Assembly (NCBI GenBank): GCA_023488865.1
Contig: JAMDDG010000239.1
Location: forward strand, 3,218 to 14,610
Source: Bacteroidota bacterium
GTDB taxonomy: Bacteria > Bacteroidota > Bacteroidia > Bacteroidales > Prolixibacteraceae
Length of the DNA: 11,393 bases
Direction: 5' to 3'
In this document: piece after piece, positions 7,431 to 11,393 of the stretch
How the letters are laid out: every line of letters begins with the position of its first letter
Numbering within the stretch: position 1 is the stretch's first letter
Program-made: the position numbers and the translations under genes
The notes under the pieces: generated by a model
The model's database searches: none
The model's input: the letters and a program-made list of their open reading frames with translations, nothing else
What the model was told of the DNA's origin: nothing

Positions 7431-7600
7431 ATATTGAAATACATTGAAATACATTGAAATACATTGAAATACATTGAAATACATTGAAATACATTGAAAT
7501 ACATTGAAATACATTGAAATACATTGAAATACATTGAAATACATTGAAATACATTGAAATACATTGAAATACATTGAAATACATTGAAATACATTGAAAT
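7431..7600. repeat. 10-bp tandem repeat array, 16 perfect copies
   Basis: Positions 7441-7600 are 16 identical copies of ACATTGAAAT. They are preceded by one copy with a single change (ATATTGAAAT, 7431-7440) and end sharply at AAAAGATATT. The array sits between the divergently transcribed SDR and RidA genes. The 10-bp period is close to one helical turn, so the A/T-rich part of each unit falls on the same face of the helix and may bend the DNA. Because 10 is not a multiple of 3, all three minus-strand frames are open and give the same 10-residue cycle (ISMYFNVFQC), while the plus strand has periodic TGA codons. The perfect identity suggests recent expansion by slippage or homogenisation. Copy number is likely to vary between strains. 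Confidence 0.97.
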
Positions 7601-8009
7601 AAAAGATATTTTGCAATTCACTGATTATTAGTAGTTGATAAAAAACGCCAAAGTATTATATAACGGGAAATGAATTATTAAGTCGTTGTATTTCAGATGT
7701 TAATAATGCCGGTTGGACAAAATTTAATTGATCGCTCAACTTATCTTACAAAAATAGCTACTATTTCTGGTTTAATCTCAGGCTTTTTTAACTTTGGTGG
7801 GTGAAAAATATTGCACAGAGTTGCATGGGAAACTACGAAGAAAGAGGGGGAGAACAGGAGAATGGGCGAGGGGGTGAATTCAACTCCCGGGATTAAAGCG
7901 TTTCTTTCAGCACTTACGGATCTTAACGTCTAAAACCTGAAACTTGTTTAAACTAAAAACTCTGTATGAAATTTCAGTAGAATGTTACATAACAAAAAAC
8001 ATAATTACT
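7601..8009. other. Intergenic region between the decamer array and RidA
   Basis: This 409-bp stretch has no convincing gene. It is AT-rich up to about 7790. It contains a good promoter candidate (7766-7796), then a purine-rich G tract (7841-7875) with G runs of 5, 2, 3 and 5. About 130 bp of ordinary sequence follow before the RidA ATG. If the promoter is right, the RidA mRNA has a leader of about 200 nt. I see no recognisable riboswitch fold in it. Confidence 0.6.
7766..7796 (+). promoter_or_regulatory. Candidate Bacteroidota-type promoter for RidA
   Basis: TAACTTTG at 7789-7796 is a full match to the -7 consensus TAnnTTTG. TCTG at 7766-7769 is a one-mismatch -33 element, and the spacer is 19 bp. 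It points toward RidA and lies about 214 bp before the ATG. Confidence 0.4.
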
Positions 8010-8474
8010 ATGGATTATGACGTCAGAATTAAAGAATTGAACCTGCAATTACCTCCCGTTTCTGCCCCCAAAGGGTTGTATCGCCCGTTGGTAATTGTTG
8101 ACAACCTTGCCTATCTTTCCGGACACGTTTCCGCCCGTTTGGATGGAAGCCTGATCCAGGGCAAAGTAGGGGAGGCGCTTGACGTGGAAGCAGGCAAACT
8201 GGCTGCACGCGCCTCCGGCCTGTCCCTGTTGGCAACGCTGCGCAATGAACTGGGTTCCCTAAACAAAGTAAAAAGGGTAGTTAAGCTGTTTGGCATGGTG
8301 AACGCTACTCCCGATTTCGACAAACATCCTTATGTTATCAACGGTTGCAGTGAGCTAATGACTGAAGTATTTGGACCGGAGAACGGGGTGGGTGCCAGAA
8401 GCGCTCTTGGCGTAGCCGGATTGCCGGGGAATTGTACAGTGGAGATTGAGGCGGTTTTTGAGCTGAACGCTTAG
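8010..8474 (+). CDS. RidA/YjgF-family protein
   Basis: This is a 154-residue member of the RidA (YjgF/YER057c/UK114) superfamily. RidA proper hydrolyses reactive enamine/imine intermediates made by PLP enzymes and so protects metabolism; some relatives do other deaminase-like chemistry. Visible features are LAYLSGHVS (33-41), then VGARSALGVAGLPGN with R130 matching the Arg that binds the substrate carboxylate (R105 of E. coli RidA), and TVEIEAV with E145 matching E120. At 154 residues it is longer than the 128-residue E. coli protein and resembles the longer, amino-acid-metabolism subgroup. I chose the ATG at 8010, which begins MDYDVRIKEL, over one at 7944 that adds 22 residues unlike the family. 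It appears to be a single-gene unit. It ends only 5 bp before the broken HEPN gene on the opposite strand. Confidence 0.9.
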   Translation: MDYDVRIKELNLQLPPVSAPKGLYRPLVIVDNLAYLSGHVSARLDGSLIQGKVGEALDVEAGKLAARASGLSLLATLRNELGSLNKVKRVVKLFGMVNATPDFDKHPYVINGCSELMTEVFGPENGVGARSALGVAGLPGNCTVEIEAVFELNA

Positions 8475-8479
8475 CAATT

Positions 8480-8611
8480 TCAATAGCTCTTTTTAGACAT
8501 AGTATCTTTCGTGTAGTCATCAAAACGTTTTTCACGATTGAGAAAATAGGAGTCTATTTCATCAATTGCGAACTTTATATCATAGAGGCATTTAAGAACT
8601 TTTTCGTTCAT
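8480..8611 (-). pseudogene. HEPN-domain toxin remnant, frameshifted and truncated
   Basis: The ATG at 8609-8611 overlaps the end of the MNT gene by 20 bp, as is common in MNT/HEPN pairs. The frame reads MNEKVLKCLYDIKFAIDEID, then SYFLNREKRFDDYTKDT, which matches the start of DUF86/HEPN proteins. It ends at TGA (8480-8482) after 43 residues. Just before the end there is a +1 shift: in the next frame LKRAIE appears, the expected family continuation after DTM. The sequence then runs into the 3' end of the RidA gene. The rest of the HEPN domain, including the catalytic RxxxxH ribonuclease motif, is gone. HEPN partners normally run to about 110-140 residues, so this one should be inactive. Confidence 0.75.
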
Positions 8612-8903
8612 AAAACAATTGTTTTTCCCTGTCAACTATTTTTCTGAATATTGGATTTCTGATCGCTTGGTTTTCTACAAGGTCTACCGGTCTCTTAAAT
8701 AACAGCTCTAAATTTTCTTTTAAATCCATGTAATTGTCAAAATACTCCATCAAATCTACTTGGTAGAACTGGATTAGGATATCTATATCACTTGAATCTT
8801 TGAATTTGTCAGTCAAGACGGAACCAAAAAAATAGAGTTCTTTGACCTTGTGTTTTTCACAAAGAGCAAAGAGTTTATCTCTATTTGAATCAATCAGTTT
8901 CAT
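8592..8903 (-). CDS. MNT-type nucleotidyltransferase, antitoxin of an MNT/HEPN module
   Basis: This is a 103-residue minimal nucleotidyltransferase. The signature FFGSVLTDKFKDSSDIDILI gives G27-S28 and the metal-binding pair D39/D41. The third acidic residue is D74 in KRPVDLVE. IRNPIFRKIV is the usual C-terminal segment. In characterised MntA/HepT systems this protein adenylylates the HEPN ribonuclease on a Tyr near its active site and so neutralises it. Here the antitoxin looks intact while its HEPN partner is destroyed, leaving an orphan. The upstream region shows only a weak -7 match (GACCTTTG on the minus strand, 8923-8930). It could persist as a relic or still act on a HEPN protein encoded elsewhere. 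Confidence 0.88.
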   Translation of the reverse strand: MKLIDSNRDKLFALCEKHKVKELYFFGSVLTDKFKDSSDIDILIQFYQVDLMEYFDNYMDLKENLELLFKRPVDLVENQAIRNPIFRKIVDREKQLFYERKSS

Positions 8904-8936
8904 GCGTTAATAATTTGTTTTTCAAAGGTCGCATGG

Positions 8937-8997
8937 AATAGCCAGATTTCGAGAAATATTATCATTTCGGTTGGTGATTTTCGAATCAATGGCTATT
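8937..8997. repeat. Imperfect inverted repeat between MNT and GntR genes
   Basis: AATAGCCA (8937-8944) pairs with TGGCTATT (8990-8997). The inner flanks (ATTTCGAGAAAT and ATTTTCGAAT) also pair with small bulges, giving a hairpin of about 60 nt. It lies about 85 bp past the GntR stop and 34 bp before the MNT start, so it could end GntR transcription. There is no clear U tract. Confidence 0.3.
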
Positions 8998-9082
8998 TCA
9001 TACAGCAAAGCTATAATATTTTTTTGAAGGACTATCGATTCAGCAAAATTGCATTGTGCCCAACTTATCACTCATAACTCTT

Positions 9083-9817
9083 TCAAAAGTTACCACTCAA
9101 AACATACTCGTCGGTATTGCAGAATACCTGGCTGTAAATATAGAACCCTTCCCGGTTGGTCTCAATTTTGCGGTTGAGCTGGACTACCGGATGACCTGCT
9201 GAAACGCCGAAATATTTTTGCAGCCTTTCGTCGGCGGTGATGGCCAGGATGCGTTGTTCGCCTCCTTTCACCTCCAACCGGTAGTTTTTCCTTAACACAT
9301 CAAACAAAGATTTATTCTCCATGTTTCTTCCGATAAAGCGGGGAAGATTGATATTGGGAATCATGGTAATGTCGAAAAACACCGGTTTGTTGTTCACCAG
9401 CCGGAGCCGCTCCATGTAAAGGCAGCCCGATTCCTGTTCCACACGGCTAAGTGAGAATGAAAATGCCTCGCTCCAGTTTCTTATTTCAGGCTTGACGATA
9501 ATCCTGGTAAGCAGGTTTTCCTTGCCTACGGCGGAGGTGGTTCCTTTCATTGCCAAAATTCCAACCCCTTTCGGCGCCCCTTTGACGATGCTGCCTTTTC
9601 CCTGATGCCTGACGATAAACCCTTCGTTCGAGAGGCGGTCCAACGCCTTGCGGATGGTCGGCCGGGTTACTTTGTGAAGCGCACATAGCTCATTCTCAGA
9701 AGGAAGCAGATCGCCCTCCCGGTACACACCCTCGTTGATGTGTTGTCGCAATATTTCGTACACTTTGCTGTGGTGCGGCAATGCGGCCTCGTATTCCACC
9801 GGCTTTTCACTATTCAC
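9083..9817 (-). CDS. GntR/HutC-family transcriptional regulator with UTRA domain
   Basis: From the GTG at 9815-9817 this is a 244-residue repressor-type regulator. The N-terminal winged helix-turn-helix begins HSKVYEILRQHINEGVYREG, continues LLPSENELCALHKVTRPTIR and KALDRLSNEGFIVRHQGKG, and is typical of GntR. The C-terminal part (SRVEQESGCLYMERLRLVNN, FFDITMIPNINLPRF, HPVVQLNRKIETNREGFYIY) is a UTRA small-molecule-binding domain. The ligand is unknown. An in-frame ATG at 9886 would add 23 residues, but a perfect -7 element (9848-9855) lies inside that extension. The shorter form also matches the usual HutC length, so I prefer GTG. The gene diverges from the E2/E3 operon and probably controls it and itself through the 9976-9991 palindrome. 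Confidence 0.9.
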   Translation of the reverse strand: MNSEKPVEYEAALPHHSKVYEILRQHINEGVYREGDLLPSENELCALHKVTRPTIRKALDRLSNEGFIVRHQGKGSIVKGAPKGVGILAMKGTTSAVGKENLLTRIIVKPEIRNWSEAFSFSLSRVEQESGCLYMERLRLVNNKPVFFDITMIPNINLPRFIGRNMENKSLFDVLRKNYRLEVKGGEQRILAITADERLQKYFGVSAGHPVVQLNRKIETNREGFYIYSQVFCNTDEYVLSGNF

Positions 9818-9847
9818 TTTGATTCGCTGCTTTAAATGAGCAATTTG

Positions 9848-9855
9848 CAAAGATA
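9848..9855 (-). promoter_or_regulatory. Candidate -7 element for the GntR gene
   Basis: On the minus strand this reads TATCTTTG, a full TAnnTTTG match, and would place the transcript start about 25 nt before the GTG at 9817. The -33 region is not a clear match. If real, it rules out the upstream ATG at 9886 as the start. Confidence 0.45.
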
Positions 9856-9975
9856 AAATAATTTTATTGGTAAAATTTGTAAACACATGAAATATTTTAT
9901 ATATAAATTCTAAGTATCAAATAATGAAGTATATATAAATAAAATTGCTTAAATATAAAATTAAATAAAGTTAGT

Positions 9976-9991
9976 ACTTGTATTTACAAGT
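9976..9991. promoter_or_regulatory. 16-bp perfect palindrome, likely GntR operator
   Basis: ACTTGTA-TT-TACAAGT is a perfect inverted repeat in the divergent region between the GntR and E2 genes. HutC-subfamily proteins bind 14-16-bp palindromes of this general form. It covers the -33 element of the E2 promoter, so binding would block RNA polymerase. Confidence 0.55.
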
Positions 9992-10008
9992 TAAAATATT
10001 TAGTTTTG
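9977..10008 (+). promoter_or_regulatory. Predicted promoter of the E2/E3 operon
   Basis: CTTG (9977-9980) is a near-match to the -33 TTTG, and TAGTTTTG (10001-10008) is a full match to TAnnTTTG, with a 20-bp spacer. Transcription would start near 10015, about 12 nt before the ATG at 10027. The -33 element lies in the palindrome. Confidence 0.6.
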
Positions 10009-10026
10009 TCAAAAATTTGTTTTGAT

Positions 10027-11349
10027 ATGGCGACCATTGTGATCATGCCCAAGCAGGGGCAATCTGTTGAAAGTTGTATTCTGACCGAAATACCGAAAAA
10101 AGTTGGCGATCAAGTTGCAAAGGGAGAACTTCTTTTTGCTTACGAAACGGACAAAGCCTCTTTTGAAGAATTTGCCCCAGTAGACGGAACGATTTTGGCA
10201 TTTTACTACGAACCGGGCGATGAAGTGCCTGTGCTGAAGGAGGTTTGCGTAATAGGCGCAGCAGGCGAAAAGGTTGAGGCCGGACAATCCGCTGTTTCGG
10301 CTCCCGCAAAGGACGAAGTTGAGGTAATCACGGTAGTGGAAGAAAAAAAAGTGGTTGCCACGGCAGTCAGCCAGACTGAAATATCCTCCAATGAAAATGC
10401 TTTTATCTCACCGCGCGCCAAGATATTGGCCGCCAAAGAGGGTGTGGCAATAAATAATATCCGGGGAACCGGACCAAATGGCCGGATCCTGGAGCAGGAT
10501 ATTCTCGCTTATCTCGCTTCCAAACCTAAAATTACGCCGTTGGCCAAAAAGAAAGCGGAAGAGGAGCAGCTTTGCGCAGATTGTACAGGCAGCGGACTGG
10601 GGGGAACGATCACGGCAAAAGACCTGAAGCAGCCAATGTCAGCTGTTTCAGATGAATTCGAAATAAAGAAATTATCCAATATCAGGAAGCTGATTGCCAA
10701 ATCGATGCTCAATTCGTTGCAGAATTCGGCACAACTGACACACCACCTCTCCGCTGATGCACGGCAAATCATGCAGTTGCGCAAAGGGATAAAAAAGGCG
10801 GTCGATGAGGGCTATCCGACCAATATCACGCTGAACGACCTGATCTGCTTTGCCGTGATCAAAGCCTTGCACAAATATCCGCAGGTAAACAGCCATTTCA
10901 TGGACGACTCGATGAAGTATTTCAAGAAAGTCCACCTGGGGATTGCCGTTGACACCGACCGCGGTTTGATGGTCCCTGTAATCCGCAACGCGGATGATCT
11001 TTCGATCCAGGGCTTGTCGAATCAAATGCGGGAGATTGCCACTGCCTGCAAGAAAGGGAGCATTAATCCCGAGTTGCTGGCATCGGAAGCCGCAACTTTT
11101 ACCGTATCCAACCTTGGAAACTACGGGGTTGAAATGTTTACGCCGGTGATAAACCTGCCACAAACTGCTATATTGGGGGTCAATACCATCGTTCCCCGGC
11201 CAAAAGAGCTGGGAGACGGGGTTTACGGCTTTGTTCCGCACCTCGGGTTAAGCCTTACTTACAACCATCAAGCCCTCGACGGAGGAGAAGCTACCCGATT
11301 TTTGAAACAAATTGCGACAGAAATCGAAAACTTAACCATTGAACTTTAA
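10027..11349 (+). CDS. 2-oxoacid dehydrogenase complex E2, dihydrolipoamide acyltransferase
   Basis: This 440-residue core component moves the acyl group from E1 to CoA through its lipoyl arm. Residues 1-78 are a lipoyl domain, with the attachment lysine K43 in ETDKASFE. A variable Ala/Val/Glu linker follows (about 80-125). Residues 127-163 are a peripheral subunit-binding domain (ISPRAKILAAKEGV, GTGPNGRI, DILAYL). A second, divergent one follows at 169-202 (ITPLAKKKAEEE, GSGLGGTITAKDL) and has C183 and C186 as CADC. From about 212 to the end is the acyltransferase domain, with the catalytic motif as NHQALDGG (H414, D418). The start ATG at 10027 is preferred to a TTG at 10006 that falls in the -7 element. 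The E3 gene follows after 18 bp. Which complex it belongs to (pyruvate, branched-chain or acetoin) cannot be decided without the E1 genes. GntR control is probable. Confidence 0.93.
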   Translation: MATIVIMPKQGQSVESCILTEIPKKVGDQVAKGELLFAYETDKASFEEFAPVDGTILAFYYEPGDEVPVLKEVCVIGAAGEKVEAGQSAVSAPAKDEVEVITVVEEKKVVATAVSQTEISSNENAFISPRAKILAAKEGVAINNIRGTGPNGRILEQDILAYLASKPKITPLAKKKAEEEQLCADCTGSGLGGTITAKDLKQPMSAVSDEFEIKKLSNIRKLIAKSMLNSLQNSAQLTHHLSADARQIMQLRKGIKKAVDEGYPTNITLNDLICFAVIKALHKYPQVNSHFMDDSMKYFKKVHLGIAVDTDRGLMVPVIRNADDLSIQGLSNQMREIATACKKGSINPELLASEAATFTVSNLGNYGVEMFTPVINLPQTAILGVNTIVPRPKELGDGVYGFVPHLGLSLTYNHQALDGGEATRFLKQIATEIENLTIEL

Positions 11350-11367
11350 CATTAAAGCAAAATCAAG

Positions 11368-11393
11368 ATGGGCAAAAATTACGATTTGGCAAT
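11368..11393 (+). CDS. Start of dihydrolipoyl dehydrogenase (E3), partial
   Basis: ATG at 11368 begins MGKNYDLA and runs off the window. The YDLA segment is the usual first beta strand leading into the FAD-binding GxGxxG of lipoamide dehydrogenases. The position 18 bp after the E2 gene on the same strand supports E3, which reoxidises the lipoyl arm. Only eight full codons are visible, so the call rests mainly on context. Confidence 0.6.

Noticed and set aside
7431..7600. CRISPR array
   Set aside because: The unit is 10 bp with no spacers between copies, and there are no cas genes.
7413..7621. Two overlapping minus-strand ORFs of 64-67 residues over the decamer array
   Set aside because: They are pure translations of a 10-bp repeat, which is open in all three frames by arithmetic, and they have no independent coding signal.
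7706..7804. A 32-codon plus-strand ORF starting MPVGQNLIDRS
   Set aside because: It is short, has no homology I recognise, and overlaps the likely RidA promoter at its end. Chance cannot be excluded.
7944..8009. Upstream start for RidA
   Set aside because: The added 22 residues do not resemble the family, and the ATG at 8010 gives a normal N-terminus.
10006..10026. TTG start for the E2 gene
   Set aside because: It lies in the predicted -7 promoter element. The ATG at 10027 begins the lipoyl domain in the usual way.
10672..11241. A 189-residue minus-strand ORF in the E2 gene
   Set aside because: It is antisense to the conserved acyltransferase domain and shows no domain signal.

Overview
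The window looks like chromosomal DNA from a member of the Bacteroidota, probably Bacteroidales or a close relative. The signs are promoter -7 elements of the TAnnTTTG type, weak Shine-Dalgarno sequences, a Pif1-like helicase with HRDC and C-terminal HTH domains, secreted GH29 and GH127-type glycosidases, and an MNT/HEPN pair. No rRNA, tRNA, CRISPR array or transposase was found.

Layout from left to right. Positions 1-1584 hold the 3' part of a helicase gene. A glycerol kinase gene (1769-2996) follows. It has lost about 90 internal codons and changes frame at the loss, so it is a pseudogene. It converges on a minus-strand block across a long inverted repeat (3007-3101). Read in its direction of transcription, right to left, that block holds a short-chain dehydrogenase/reductase (6539-7348), a GH127/DUF1680-like secreted protein without its catalytic core (5545-6552), a 5'-truncated gene fragment (5393-5554), a toxin/antitoxin-like pair (4865-5383 and 4499-4858) in an AT-rich patch, and a GH29 alpha-L-fucosidase with a signal peptide (3094-4455).

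The middle intergenic region (7349-8009) has 16 perfect copies of a 10-bp repeat and then the upstream region of a RidA-family gene (8010-8474). Converging on RidA is an MNT-type nucleotidyltransferase antitoxin (8592-8903) whose HEPN toxin partner is reduced to a 43-residue remnant (8480-8611). The right end is a coherent regulated locus. A GntR/HutC-type repressor (minus strand) diverges from a 2-oxoacid dehydrogenase operon that starts with an E2 acyltransferase (10027-11349) and continues with the first codons of an E3 dihydrolipoyl dehydrogenase (from 11368). A perfect 16-bp palindrome overlaps the predicted -33 element of the E2 promoter and is a plausible operator.

The main theme is breakage. 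Within about 7 kb there are four damaged genes (glycerol kinase, the GH127-like gene, the fragment upstream of the toxin, and HEPN), two of them in or beside toxin-antitoxin-like modules. This could be real genome decay around mobile modules. It could also partly be an assembly artefact, because two of the breaks are clean internal deletions. I found no convincing new multi-gene system. The most original items are the truncated operon carrying the toxin-like pair, the decamer array, the orphaned MNT antitoxin, and the E2 with two subunit-binding domains.
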